In this document: piece by piece, positions 25,501 to 37,776 of the stretch | How the letters are laid out: every line of letters begins with the position of its first letter | How positions within the stretch are numbered: the stretch's first letter is position 1 | Source: Talinum fruticosum | Taxonomy: Eukaryota; Streptophyta; Magnoliopsida; Caryophyllales; Talinaceae | NCBI GenBank assembly: GCA_021018815.1 | Contig: JAITYX010000008.1 | Span: 6,942,001-7,006,000 of the forward strand | Length of the DNA: 64,000 nt | Direction: 5' to 3' | The notes under the pieces: model-generated | What the model was told of the DNA's origin: nothing | Database searches by the model: none | The model's input: the letters and a program-made list of their open reading frames with translations, nothing else | Made by a program: the position numbers and the translations under genes

Positions 25501-25811
25501 AGTTTATCTGCAGCAGCCTTGATGGGCATGCCAGTGCAGTGGAAACCAAAAGGAAAGAGTACATTCGCACCCCTCAATCTGTGGTAAGCTGCAGCAAATT
25601 CCACCTTAGAAAGTGAAAACGCATGTCCAAGATGCAAAAATCCATTCATATATGGAAATGGAAAGTTTCCGAAGAATTTTTCTCCAGGCCCTGGAGGCTG
25701 CTCTTGACTCTCCGACTTGAAAACATCATTCTCTTCCCACCAGCTCCGGACCTTCGACTCAATCTCAAGGAGACGATCCCTCCTTGCAAAACTTTTAGCA
25801 TTTTCCGCCAT
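22548..25811 (-). CDS. Cytosolic leucyl-tRNA synthetase (three apparent frame breaks)
   Basis: Charges tRNA-Leu for cytosolic translation. The ATG at 25811 begins MAENAKSFARRD. It has the class I signature HLGH (residues 60-63), FGFHCTGMPIKAAADKLA, the CP1 editing domain (RPETMYGQTN, GTGIVTSVPSD), KMSKSTGNF (near 23664) and the eukaryotic C-terminal extension. The frame is intronless but broken at 25023-25026 (CCCC), 23445-23449 (GGGGG) and 22783-22786 (TTTT). At each, one more base in the run restores the frame, joining GEG to QPQEYT, LRAGP to TYADRVFANEI, and RFK to KDETLSLGPHA. The result is 1,088 residues, normal for plant or animal cytosolic LeuRS (about 1,090). The protein is otherwise undamaged, so sequencing error is more likely than a pseudogene. 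A longer in-frame start at 25910 lies inside the leader intron and is rejected. Confidence 0.93.
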
Positions 25812-25836
25812 GTTACCTGACAAATTCACACTGTAC

Positions 25837-28800
25837 CTGCCAAAGAACAACAGCAAAAAATAAAATTTAATGGCTGTGACATAAAGATCAAAGAACGGAT
25901 CGGAAGGCATTCTTGATAGGTAATTGGCCTACTTAGAGAATGATGAAAGTTCTTCATGTAAACCGCACAAGAACAAATTGTCACACATAAAAGGACAAAC
26001 AAGGACAGCCACTGTGTGACAGGGAAGGATTCAATTAGTTGCAAACTAAATAACAGTGACATGAACGCAAGAAACATTGAGTAGCAAAGGCAGTAAATCC
26101 CTAACAGATTCAGCATGCACCACTGAACATAAGTAGGCAAGCAAAATCATGAATTGCTCAAACCACCGAGAGCAAAGATGGCACTTAGTGATGGCTATTA
26201 TCCAGCAACTTATCACACTATCATACATACATTTAAAAGATTTCATTTCATACTAATGAAGAATATTAACTGTGTTATTGAGTTCCGTACTAGACCATCC
26301 CTCACCAACTGGGAAGAAGAAGAGGAAGGAAAATATAGCAAGATAATGACGCTCTAAGTTATAGAGAAACCAACAAATTTTTGTAGAGAACAACCACATT
26401 ACAAATTGCTACATTAGAAACGGTACCATTACCATGGCTGAAATATAATAAGAAACAACACTACTGGTGTTAAAATGCTAGGAGTCACAAAGTCAATTAA
26501 GATTAACAATGATAGCAGCCGCAAAGAACACAAATTGAGACGAAAAACACAAAGAAAACAATATGATGAGCGGCAGCCACAACCCTAGTTCTCTTTTAAA
26601 GTCTTCACACGCACTGAATCTTTATGCACCACATTAAAAAAAAAATAAAAATCAAAGAGACTATTTTCAAAGTAGAATGTTGCCTAAGAAACCTTCCAAA
26701 CACATCTTCTTACACATCCAAAGGAAGATACAGCAGCAATGAACATGTCTACACAACTTTACACCAACTAGAATCTTCAATTACATCCCAATGCATCTGT
26801 GACGGGCACGACACTAGGACACTTTCAGGCGAGAATCTATAAAATTTCAGTTGCGTCCATCCATACTGTACATGGGACATCCCAGTTCAAGTAAATAGCA
26901 ATGTACCCAGACCAAACTTATTAGCCATCATTATAACTTGATGAAAGGTAAACAAAAAAACATGTCAGATGGAAATCAAGATGAAGTAGAGGTTCCCCTC
27001 TAAATAGTTTTCACTGAGTCCTTCAGTTCCTACAATCACCACAGAGTGCAAGTCCCTTCAAGGCAGGGTTTGGGCAGATATAAATGTGCACAACTCTACT
27101 CTTAATAAGCAAAGACACTACTCTTAATAAGCAAAGACAATGTGTTCAAAAGACCCACCAAATCATTTGATTCTTATGTTTCAAGAATTGAATCATTAAA
27201 TATCAAAAGAAATGGAAGATAATAAGTTATTTGAAATGCAAATCCAATGTATTACACTCAATATTTTTAATAGGGCAAGAAGGAATTCAGATAGAAAGAG
27301 AGACAGAGAGAGAAATCATCTTCCAGAAAACTAAAGAGAATATTTTTTCAGCCAGTATGATGAGAATAAAGTCTTACCCTCGAGAAAGTTGAACCCCACT
27401 CCTTGTCACGTTTCGCAATCTAGCCCTGGAAATACAACGGACAACAATCACCAAAGAGGCAAGGTAGTGGGACAAGAACATTAGATCAAGAACACTGTGA
27501 TGGAAATTCTGAAGCAACTTAAAATATAAAGATTTAATACAATCTTTTACGATCAAATTTACTATCAGGTATATCATGCACGCATCCATAATCAAATGCC
27601 AGGGACACTTGAGAAAGTCAGCACGAAAAACTGTGATACACTTCATCGATGTTGATTCATACCCTTACATTGACAACTTTCTCTCCAAGTTCAATAATAG
27701 GAATACAACCCTCTCGGAAACAAGATTGACACAGAAAATGGGCCTGAGGGGGAAGGGGTAGAGGTTATAGGGTGTTTGGATTGAGGGGAGGGGAAGGGGA
27801 GGAGAATGAAGATTAAGTAACTTCACTTCCCCTTGCTTGTGAAAAATGAAGGGGAGGTTGGGGGAATGTTTCACTCCCATACCCCGTTTTACCCCCCAGC
27901 CAACAAAATGAGGAAAATGGAGGGGAAGGGGAGGAGAATGAAGATTAAGTAACTTCACTTCCCCTTGCTTGTGAAAAATGAAGGGGAGGGTGGGGGAATG
28001 TTTCACTCCCATACCCGTTTTACCCCCCAGCCAACAAAATGAGGAAAATGGAGGGGAAGGGAAGATATCAACATACTTAAACATGGGGAACATGGATCAC
28101 CTTACTTCCCTTCCCCTTTCTTCCCCTCCCTTTCCCCCTTTCGACTCAATCCAAACAGAATGTTAACCTCTAAAGGCAAAAAAAGAAATTGCAAGGGTAA
28201 CCTGGAAGCTAGAAACCAAGATGGGAATGAGGAAGATGACGGGTGCTTTACCAGTAAGATATGAAGGGAAAAGTCATGAGATGTTCGGAGAAGTTTGTGA
28301 TTTCTCCATTCCCAAGGCAGCAAACAAGACGCGGTGGTTGTTCTGCAGCCAAAATTCCATTTAGTTGAACAAACACCAGTTCATATAAGCTAGGGTTTCA
28401 TTACTCTCTTTCTTTTATTGCTTTTTTTTCTCATTTCCCTCCATCTCCACAACCCCCACCCCAAAAGCCCATGGCTGTTCATAGTCATCTGACCAATCCA
28501 AAACCGCATTTCAGAATTTCACAAGGATTGATTCACGCAAAACTCAAAACAAAACGTACATAAGAAAAAACAGTTAACCAGAGCTCAAAATACATTATTT
28601 TTCTTCTACATTTTTCATAGCACAACACAATTAGTCTTCATTATATACTAGTTGAACTCAGTTTTGCAACCATCGACTACAAAACAACAGAAAGAGAAAA
28701 AACTGACAAATAAACGAAAGAAACCCAAAATACCTCACGAACAAAAACAATCCCAACCCTCCGCAGACATCAACGCCTCAAATCGATAAACTCAATTAAA

Positions 28801-28999
28801 CATAATTCGAAAAGTCACCAAATGGGCACATCAACTACATTGAATCTAATCACCAAATTGTAGCATTGCAGCCCAATCCGCTTGCATAGACGGGACAGAG
28901 ATACTAGCAACTAAAACCCCAGAAATATATAACATACAAACATGAAATTTAAGGCTATGTATGTTTTATTTCTCGGTAGTCGCAAATGAAAATGCTTAC
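25837..28999 (-). other. Probable 5'-leader intron region of LeuRS
   Basis: On the minus strand the acceptor TTCTTTGGCAG (ending 25837) precedes GTACAGTG and the ATG at 25811. A strong donor, TTGAG|GTAAGC, sits at 29000/28999 beside a CT-rich leader. A possible small leader exon lies at 27425-27378, between TATTTCCAG and GAGG|GTAAGA. No coding frame is supported in this 3.2 kb. It contains a MITE with an internal duplication at 27759-28172. Confidence 0.45.
27759..28172. mobile_element. MITE with TGTTTGGATTGAG termini and internal tandem duplication
   Basis: The left end runs TAGAGGTTATAGG and then GTGTTTGGATTGAGGGG. The right end, read inward, runs TAGAGGTTAACATT and then CTGTTTGGATTGAG. 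Inside, a unit of about 130-140 bp (ggaggagaatgaagattaag ... ccagccaacaaaatgagg) is repeated twice in tandem, starting near 27790 and 27927. The element is very G-rich on the plus strand, and its open frames are only this duplication read in reverse. A relative lies at 41952-42208. Confidence 0.6.
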
Positions 29000-29000
29000 C

Positions 29001-29240
29001 TCAAAAATCAGCTATATCTCTCTTCTTCCTTCCGCGGATCTTCAATCATGGAGGGAGTAGAAGAGAGAGAAAAGATATGGGTCGGTGGAAGACGGTGGCA
29101 GAGAGGGTGGAGGAAGAGAGAGAAAGAGGAGGAGGAGGCGAGGCGGAAGGAGGGGAGGAGAGTACACAGTAACACAGTAGAGAAAGGGCGGTGATGGAGG
29201 GAGGGAGAGTGAGAGGCTGAACGAGGAAGGGATTGAGGGT
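29001..29240 (-). promoter_or_regulatory. CT-rich leader and promoter-proximal region of LeuRS
   Basis: Read on the minus strand this is a nearly pure pyrimidine tract (29041-29215) ending in a donor at 29000, the usual look of a plant 5' leader. Just upstream (29281-29300) is an A/T-rich TTTATATG. The frames seen here in both directions are purine or pyrimidine low-complexity and not genes. Confidence 0.45.
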
Positions 29241-29969
29241 TTACTACATTTTAGGGATTTTTGGGTGGGGTCAGGACCAGAAACATATAAATTATTAATT
29301 ATTATAAATATAAAAGAAAAGGACAAATAGGTTAAATATAAGGAGAAAAAATTAGTTTTATATGAAACGTAAGGATTAATATATGCAAAATTCAAACTCA
29401 GATAATTATTAATAACTTTTACAAAATTTACTAATAAAGTTAATCGACATCCACTAAATATTAATATTAGTTTTTGCTGTGTGATATACATAATTGTATA
29501 TGTATAATTCTTTGTAATTTTATAATTATAATACCCTGATTGAATTAACCATGTCCATAAAATTATTATATATTGTGAGAAATTATACATAAAAGAATAA
29601 TTTTACGTATTCCTTCCACTATTTCGTCAAACTTTTTTTGAAAAAATTTAATACATCATGATATTTTTTTTTTAAACTAAAATAACAAGTCTCTTACTAT
29701 AAAAAGTGTAAAATCATCATTCGTAAATGTTAACATATTATCCAATACTTTGCCCATAAAATGTGAAAGCAAACATAAGCTATTATTTTACTAAAGCCTA
29801 TGAAACAACAAAAAATGATGATATAAAAAAACATTTAAATATATTGCGGCTATATATAGATATAATCATGATTCGAATGCAATAATAATTTTTATAAAAA
29901 AACTAAAATGCCATCTCTAGCTATTTTTTATTTTTTTAACTAAGAGGAGAGGCTTATATTAAGTTCTTA

Positions 29970-30430
29970 TTAATAAACTATATCAATTATGGCCATAACA
30001 TGAAAAGTGTCTAGGTCATTCACAAACCACATCCTTTGCTGAGAGTCGATGGGTTTAAGATAGACGATTGCATGAGCAACCACATTTCCCTCCCTTCTAA
30101 CATGGATCAAAAAATTAAATTCAAAATAACAATTACATCCAAAATATCTGAAAGAATAAAACCTAAGAAAGTATTAAGTTTAGCTTCATTATAGAGTTTC
30201 TTGATCAAAACAGACACTCGCTTTCAATAATCACGAATCTTCTAGACCGTGAAACGGCACGCACGGGCTTCTTCCACTTCCACCCCTTGGAATCCTATCC
30301 CCTGCCTTACCCAATAAGGAGCACATCCCCTAAGCTGTCTCGTAGAACAAAACCCCATCCAAAGCCGTTTTCCGCAACCTGTCCAGTATCAACATTCAGC
30401 TTTACACAACCAATCTCACTGAGGTAGTCG
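29970..30430 (-). pseudogene. RNase H-like (RVT_3) remnant of a LINE
   Basis: Minus-strand translation gives KLNVD, GFGWGFVLRDSLGDVLL, a stop, then in shifted frames VIIESECL, LIKKLYNEAKLNTFLGFI, and HVRREGNVVAHAI, ending at a stop at 29970-29972. The order and spacing match RVT_3: KxNxDG, GxGxVxRD, VxxESDC, and VxREGNxxAHxxA. The expected D-G at the start is D-T, and several stops and frame changes show it is inactive. Confidence 0.75.
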
Positions 30431-30848
30431 CCAGTAGCTCACAATTTTATTTTATTTTTTGATTAGCAAGCAACTTTATTTTTGGAGCTTTTTATTTCAA
30501 GGGAAGCCCAGAATACTTACTGGGTCGAGGGAACGGGGTGGGGGTGCCAGCAGCTCACACTTGATGTACCTGTTTTAGGCTCCGTACCGTGGGCCTCTCG
30601 GTAGCTAATCTCGAATGCTGCAACCTTAGAGCCCTATCTAGCTATCATCATGATGTAGGAAATGCTTGCATAATTTTCCCCAATCGAAAGGAGAAGGTGT
30701 GGGCCTATGAAAGCCCATGTTGGGGCCCAGTTTAATCGGGTCAGGCTCAGACCCAGACCCAGATACACTTGGATGCTGATGTCCATGCCCCAGCAGAGGA
30801 GATCGAGTTCGATCCCTTTGAGCAAGGACTTCAAGCAACCCCAGGCGG

Positions 30849-30851
<3 letters not shown>

Positions 30852-30886
<35 letters not shown>
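30852..30886 (+). repeat. (TTA)n microsatellite
   Basis: An almost perfect TTA run of about 35 bases. It follows a GC-richer block containing GAGTTCGATCC, which resembles a polymerase III B box. A SINE with a simple-sequence tail is conceivable, but no A box at the right distance or target duplication was found. Confidence 0.8.
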
Positions 30887-33800
30887 TGAAAATCAAAGCC
30901 CAGTTGGTTTGTTATTTTTAATAGAAAATATACTGATTTCACTCATAAAATTTCAAACAATACGTAAAATGAAACTTGTCTACAATTAATGTTAAATCTA
31001 AAATACAAGCATGAATTCAACTTTCAAATAACCAAAATAAATCTTACTTAAACTCGACTATGAAATTATGACTATGTTTAATGTTTAACGTTAATGTAGA
31101 ATCTCACAATTCGTGTTACAGTAATTTGAAAGTGGATCTTCGTCGAAATGTTTATTTGCATTTTTATTACTTAATTACATGACTTTACTACCAAAAAAGT
31201 AATTTCATGATTATTTTGCTTTACATTGTTGCATGTTTTGTTCAGTATATCTGGTTTTTTTTTTCTAAATATAGATTATTAATTTAATCTATAATGTGTT
31301 ATTATATAACGAGATATAAAGGACAATATAAATGACATTTAAATTCATATTTATGACAACTAACTTCAAATTTTGATTTTAGACTATCACATATCTTTGA
31401 TAATTAATATGTTAATTATTTTATTTATTAGTTTATTATTACAAGGTGCAAGGTGGCATGAATGTTGCATATATTTTTACGATGCAAGATAATTTTTTTC
31501 AATAATTGATACGAGTTACAATCTATAATATTTTTAAAATTGGATATTTCAGTATATCGATGCCCTACACCAATCAAAATCTTAGAAAACTACCAATGCA
31601 TTATAAATTTTACAATAATTGCCAAGGAGGATAATTAATTTGAGCAAGTCCTTAAATAGAAAGGGCTGCTTAAATTGATACATCCTTCCTTTTCGGAAAA
31701 AAGAAATTTAAATATTAAAAAATTTAAATTTATGCAGACAGAAATTGGGCCTCTAGGGCCCAAATAGCCTATGGATCCCCACTCTATTTTGGGTCATTGG
31801 ATCCACAACATTACGATTCAAGGGCAATTTCTATATATGTTCGCTATCACATGGTTTCTCTTAGGGCTGGAAAAATTTTGGATTTGAATTTCTTTCAGAT
31901 TGAAAATTTTAAATTTGAATTGGAAAATAAAAATAAAAAAATGATGAAAAATTCATGATCGTACCAATATTTTTTGGTCAGCGTAACATATTTTACATTC
32001 TTTGTTACTAAGCTCATAGCAAAAATCAATCCACCAACAGACTTAACGGTTTAATCGGGAGAAATGATCGTTCAAATATATCACAAATGGAAAAGTTCCT
32101 AAATAATGAATAGATATGAGATAAGACAAATTTAAATCACGAGCTATCTTAAAATTTAGTTTAAGCTCAAAACAGTCACAAACTTTTTGAATTATAGTTT
32201 AAAAGTACCATAGGACGAGATTTTTCATTTTAACAAGACATATCAATTTATCGATATTATTTATTATCATGGGATAAAGAGAAGGCATTGAATTAGAGTG
32301 AAATTGAGAAAGTGTCTTTAATCTTTTTCTTACTTTTTTTGGTCTAAAAAAATTGTGAAGCATGCATGATGCATCCCACCACCAAATAAGGACACAAATT
32401 TTCCATAAGAGGCATATTCTCCAAAAGAAAGCCATACAAAATGAGATGTATAAGGATTCTCAACTTAAGTGATGGGATGAATTAGCCAAGCTTTAGAACC
32501 CCACCACTTAGCATTGTCACTAATCACTATTTGATTCTTTGAATCACTTCTTTTTTTGTTCTTTCCTTTTTCTTTTTCCTTGTGAGGACTAACACTTTGT
32601 CATGTACAATGAAAGCCCCATGTTTGTGGATCACTCAAGGACAAAATAAGAAAAAAAAAAAAACAAGTTGGCCGAGTCTTAAATGAAAATGACGACATTC
32701 GTGAAAATAAAATGTAAAATAATAGCTTTCATTGTTGATCTCGCTTCTTCTGCGGATCCAATTTGAGAACATTATGCTTATCGATATCTAAATGCATGTG
32801 AGACAAGATGTTATGCTTCTCTAATTTGAGATTATCCATCTTGATTAAGGACATCAAGCATCATTATTGTGCAATGTCACTTGTACTCCACTTGACTTGT
32901 TTTCAAAGAAAGATGAATCACCACTAATTAGGTTAGGTCTCTATCAGCATATATTCATTCCATCAGCTAAGTCTTTTTCAAGGTGTACTGATACTACATA
33001 GTGGAAAATCATCAAGAAGATCGACAACTCACAAACTTAGACCTATATTGATCTCTACTTATAACCTCGAGGTTATGAAGTTCGATTCTCAGTTTCTAAC
33101 TGATCATATATGTAGAAGTCGACATTCTATAAGATTTGAATATAAGTTTTTAATTATTACAATACAATCTTAAATTAACCCGTTGAACTAGTTGACACAT
33201 ATTCCTACTGTTAATTGATTAGACAAATACATAAAAAAAAAAGAATATGATATTTTTGAGAAAGATGGTGCAAACGTTCCCACCAACCCCATTATAATTC
33301 TTAATCTCATTCTTAGTTGGGGCTGACCATGACGTGATGATGAACCTACATATATGGTTATGGATATTAATTAACACACTGTAAGCTATAAACCCAAGAC
33401 ACCAAACTATTAATCATATCATCCCATCTCAAGATTCAATGAAATAAAACCACTTCTAAGGTCACAATATTAAACCTAGTTAATTATTTTCTAATATTTT
33501 TTGTAAGCCTAGTCCCTATCCCCCATACTACTTGGACCTTTTCCCCCAACTAAAGCCTTTTGGAGTTATACAACAAGTACTATAATCTTGATTATTTATA
33601 TGTATGGAGTTATACAACAAGTACTATAAGCTTATTAAAAGGCATTCATGAGGAACATGCTAGAGCATAAGAACTTCATTCTCAGCCTTCATCCAATCAA
33701 CTTAAGCTTTTGGTTGGTATGGTTACAAAGCAATCGGAATATCATCTTTAGCTGAGACTTTGACAATTTAATAAGTTTATGGGTGTCGGTTAGTTTAACT

Positions 33801-34346
33801 GTTAAAGTCTTCGAGAATTGTTAATTATCAGATATTTATATTCAAATTTTGCCTATATCAATCTCTTCGCCTCATTCGCACTATAAAAACAAAAAAAAGA
33901 AAAGAAAATTATAGTACGATTCAATCTTTATGATGAATATCTTGAAGGGCATGATGAGTAATGCAAATTAAATCTTTGACCATCTTAATGAAGTATTTAA
34001 GATGTAGTAATTATGGTTATTGAAAGATGAAATCAGAAAAAGATGAAAACAAAGTTGTATGATTGAAAGTGATGGGAAAAGATGGAGAAGTGATGAGGGC
34101 CTTTCAAAATTTGAAAATGCAAAAGGTGCTCCCAGATTTGAACCCTTTTGCATGGTCTCCAAGAAACCATGATTGAAAAACCCCATTGTTGAGGCTTTTG
34201 AGAGAACGGGGAGAAATTTTACTTTCTCAAATTCTATCAGTCTTTCTTTCCTCCTTTCTGCCACCAACACTTAGCTGTTCATATATATTCATAAAAAGAA
34301 AGTATGATCGTAATCTTTAGTGCTGGAATCTTCTATCTACGTACGC

Positions 34347-34350
<4 letters not shown>

Positions 34351-34378
<28 letters not shown>
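34351..34378 (+). repeat. (CT)n microsatellite
   Basis: A perfect CT run of 28 bases. The Ser-Leu and Arg-Glu runs in frames crossing it come only from the repeat. Confidence 0.85.
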
Positions 34379-34382
<4 letters not shown>

Positions 34383-35781
34383 CCCCTCCCCACGAGTTTT
34401 AGTCGCAACCCATCATTGCTGAGATTCTGTAGAGACAAAGTGAGAAAAGAGAAAAAGAGAGAGAGGCCATGGACAGATATCATCATTGGATTGTGTATGA
34501 ACGATACCCCATTTCTAAAGATCATCGCATTTTGACTGATATGTAACGTTTCTCTCCTCCCCCTTTTCCCCTTTCTCTCCGGTGGGGGATTGGGGTCTGG
34601 GGGTTGGTAATAATAAGCATAGACAAATAACAAGGATTTATAGCTCTTTAGAGGGTTGGGTGCAATAGATTTGGCAAATGGTCATTTGGGTTGGTTTTGG
34701 ATTAGGTCATGTTGGTTACTAAGATTTGGTTCGATTTTGATTTTGGGTTGGGTTGGATCAGTTTTGGTTGGGGTTAATTTTGAATTAATTGGTATTTGGT
34801 CCATTTAATTAGTATTACGAGAGAAAAATGTGAAAAGTGTTTGAGTCGGGTTCGAGTCCATTTTTAAGTTACAGACTTATTGGGTGTTGATCACTCTAAT
34901 TGGATCGGATCGGATCACTTTTTTCGGGTTTAAATAGTGAGACAGGAACGATAATTTCACAAAAGAAGCCAGCTATCGGCATTCATTCTCTTATATATTG
35001 AGAGATTGTGACTCCATGTTTAAGGTTGAACACCCAAAAGCAGGAGAATGGCAACTTGGGGTTAGGTTGGAAATGAACTCAGGTATCCACACTATCAATG
35101 CTAAATTGCCGATGATAGCTAGCTAACACACCTAGCTAGTATACATAAATTTAGCTCAAGCAGCAGTTTGAATCCCGTAAATTGCATTAATATAAACTAA
35201 TAAACGGTTGCACTAAACAACTTGTCGAAATTAAATCTATCGTCCTCAATGTACATGAGATAAGATCAAATTTAGTTAGTACTACACAAACCAAGGTTCT
35301 GATGAGAGCACTACGGTAGCAGAATAGAAGCATACATATAAAGTCAAGAACATTTTCACTGAGCTATTATTGTGGAGGACCAGCAAAAACATATCCCAGA
35401 AATGCAGCTTTTGGGGTTTTGCATAGTTGTATTGTAGTTTTCATGCTTCTATTCGTTCACTTTGTAAATTACATTTGGTCAATCAAGACAAATCTGTGTG
35501 GAATCATCATTTCTGGGTCGGGTCAGGGGCTCCCAAGGGTATAATAAATCACAAGATGTATACATATATGCATGGTCCCCTTCCAACATGGATCGAGAGG
35601 ATTATATTTTGGAACCTTGTTCTTTGACCTCACCAACTTTTTATCTTTTTCTCTCATAGGACCATTTTGCTTTTAATCTTTCCTTGACAACTTATTCACC
35701 CGGTAAATAGGTTGTTCAGATCCGATTTTTATTACCCATTATTTTCTCGATTTAATTAAAATGTGCCTTTGTCGTTCTATT

Positions 35782-35785
<4 letters not shown>

Positions 35786-35815
<30 letters not shown>
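35786..35815 (+). repeat. (AT)n microsatellite
   Basis: A perfect AT run of 30 bases in AT-rich intergenic DNA. Confidence 0.85.
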
Positions 35816-35818
<3 letters not shown>

Positions 35819-37776
35819 TGATCAGAATATGAGTTTAAAACTAATGTTAAGTAAGCTTCCTTACATGAGCGAGCCTAGTATTGCATGGGCTAATCAAATG
35901 TGAGTTGTTATAAACATAGAAAAGATATGACGAACCGATTGAATTATACTCGACCCTATTTCATTTAATTTTAACTAACAACTCCTTACAAAGTTTTATA
36001 AATAACTTTACAAATATTTTACAGGTCTTTATAAATATATATCCTTACAACGAAATAGAACATAACTTGCGGACTATTCGTATATTAACGGTCAACAAAT
36101 TTTCACAAATAATATGGTGTACATTTAAATTTGATTAACCTCAATGGGATAAATTTGGACCCACATTGTCTAAAAAACAAAGGAATGTGTATGAACTATT
36201 AACCTTTAATTAGTAGACTAGACAGGAGTGTGAGAGTGCCCCATTTGGGTGGTGAAAGTGCACCACTTTTTTTCTTTTTTTTTTTTTTCCAATCCCTCTT
36301 CTTTTTCTTTTTTTTTTATGATAATATTTTGCATAAAAAGGCTTACAATAGAATAATATTTTTGAGGGTTAAAAAGAGGGGTGAGGGACATATGTTTGTA
36401 GCAAATTTTTGACTTGGGCACTTTTCAACAATTAAAGACAAAGCTTCAAGTCCCTTAAAACATACCCATTACTCAAAACCCAATAATTCACAGTGCATGA
36501 TTGCCACTTACTTTGTGTTTATAGTGGTTTCGAAAACCAAGGCATACCATGCCCATCTACACACAGAACTTGCATCTTATTACGTGACTTTTTGCATGAA
36601 ATTGAAGTTTCATATTTGCATGCGTGACCTATTAGTCTAAGCCACCACCAATTTTGAGTCCCATCCGTTCGAAATAACACTTATACCGAGTATTTATAAT
36701 AACTTTCAGCTTCGTTTTAACTCATTTTAGTTATAACGACTAATCATTTCAACTTATTTCATCTATAACGAGTTAACTATTTCAACTCATTTTTGCTCAC
36801 AATAATTATAATATCTATAATAATTAATCATTTTACAACTGATTTTAATAGGTATTTTAAACAGGCACTTAGTGATAAAAAAGTTTGAGAAAGAATTAAA
36901 GAAAGTGTTGGCGACATTATTTTGGTTACATAGTTGTGCAAGTATTTAAGTTTGATAGATTTAAACTCAACTCGTTGATAACATGTTATTTTAACATAAG
37001 TTTACATGCTTTAAATCTTGGCTTGATTCGACTTGCATGTTTTTCAAGATAATGCGTACGTAGTAAATTAGATGTATATCCAAAAAAATAATATAAAAAA
37101 GGTTAAAAATTAGTGCTTAATTTCTAACTAGTGTTTCAATTCATCATTTTCATTTAAAAATATATATTATGTCAAATTATAATCACTAGAATTTTCAACA
37201 TGATGTGCTCACATTGAGGGTTTTTTTTTTTTTTGAAAAATTGTGATATCAACATCATAAAAACTATTCAAGGCTATATATATTTCGACTTTCTCCAACA
37301 TTGACAAGACATATTCCAATGTACTGTTATTTGTTGATTATTGGCTATATAATCATACAACTTTCATATTGTGATAAGGGAAATGGGGCTGACCAAGATA
37401 TCATGCACTATAAAAATTCATTTAAAATGCAAAAGTAAAAGTCACACAGGCGTAAAAAACGTCAGACAGTCTGACGGATAATCCGACAATTTCTAATTTT
37501 TTTAGATATCAGATTATATGGTTCGAGAGCTTTGAAGTAAAAATACATTAAATTACATTATAAGATACATTCAAACTTCAATCATCTATGTTTTTACACT
37601 AAGTAATTAGTCATCACAACATCATCATCAACCAAAAATCTGTTTAGAAACACTCGAGCCAAGCAAGACCTTATACTTAGCCAAAACAAACGTTAAGAAA
37701 ATGAAATAAAATCTCGCAAAAATCTTGAGAGAATGGGGCCAAAATTTTCTAGGAGAAAAGGGTGGGAAAAAACTAA

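Larger units (their letters stand above)
29241..37776. other. Intergenic DNA between LeuRS and the SKM1-like gene
   Basis: 8.5 kb without a supported gene. It holds one LINE RNase H remnant (29970-30430), a GC-richer block (30500-30850) ending in a TTA run, CT and AT microsatellites, and AT-rich filler. The minus-strand frame at 34337-34633 is low-complexity (Arg-Glu from the CT run), and the frame at 33968-34270 has no recognisable domain. Confidence 0.5.

Noticed and set aside
22548..25811. LeuRS as a pseudogene
   Set aside because: All three breaks are one-base homopolymer losses, catalytic and editing motifs are intact, and the same error type hits other genes in the window.
25812..25910. 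Extended LeuRS N-terminus starting at 25910
   Set aside because: The extra residues are encoded across a good splice acceptor (TTTGGCAG at 25837) and are unlike the family N-terminus, which begins at MAENAKS.
27665..28093. 142-codon minus-strand frame with a repeated protein motif
   Set aside because: The repeat is the tandem duplication inside a MITE read in reverse; it is not a repeat protein.
29042..29590. 182-codon minus-strand frame
   Set aside because: Its end is the pyrimidine-rich LeuRS leader and its start is AT-rich promoter DNA; there is no domain.
30700..30890. SINE candidate ending in the TTA run
   Set aside because: GAGTTCGATCC resembles a B box, but there is no A box at the right spacing and no flanking duplication.
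33779..33860. tRNA-like stretch (GGTTAGTTTAACTG) suggesting a SINE or tRNA gene
   Set aside because: No proper B box, no cloverleaf and no tail or target duplication could be found.
34337..34633. 98-codon minus-strand frame rich in Arg-Glu
   Set aside because: Its end is only the CT microsatellite read in reverse.
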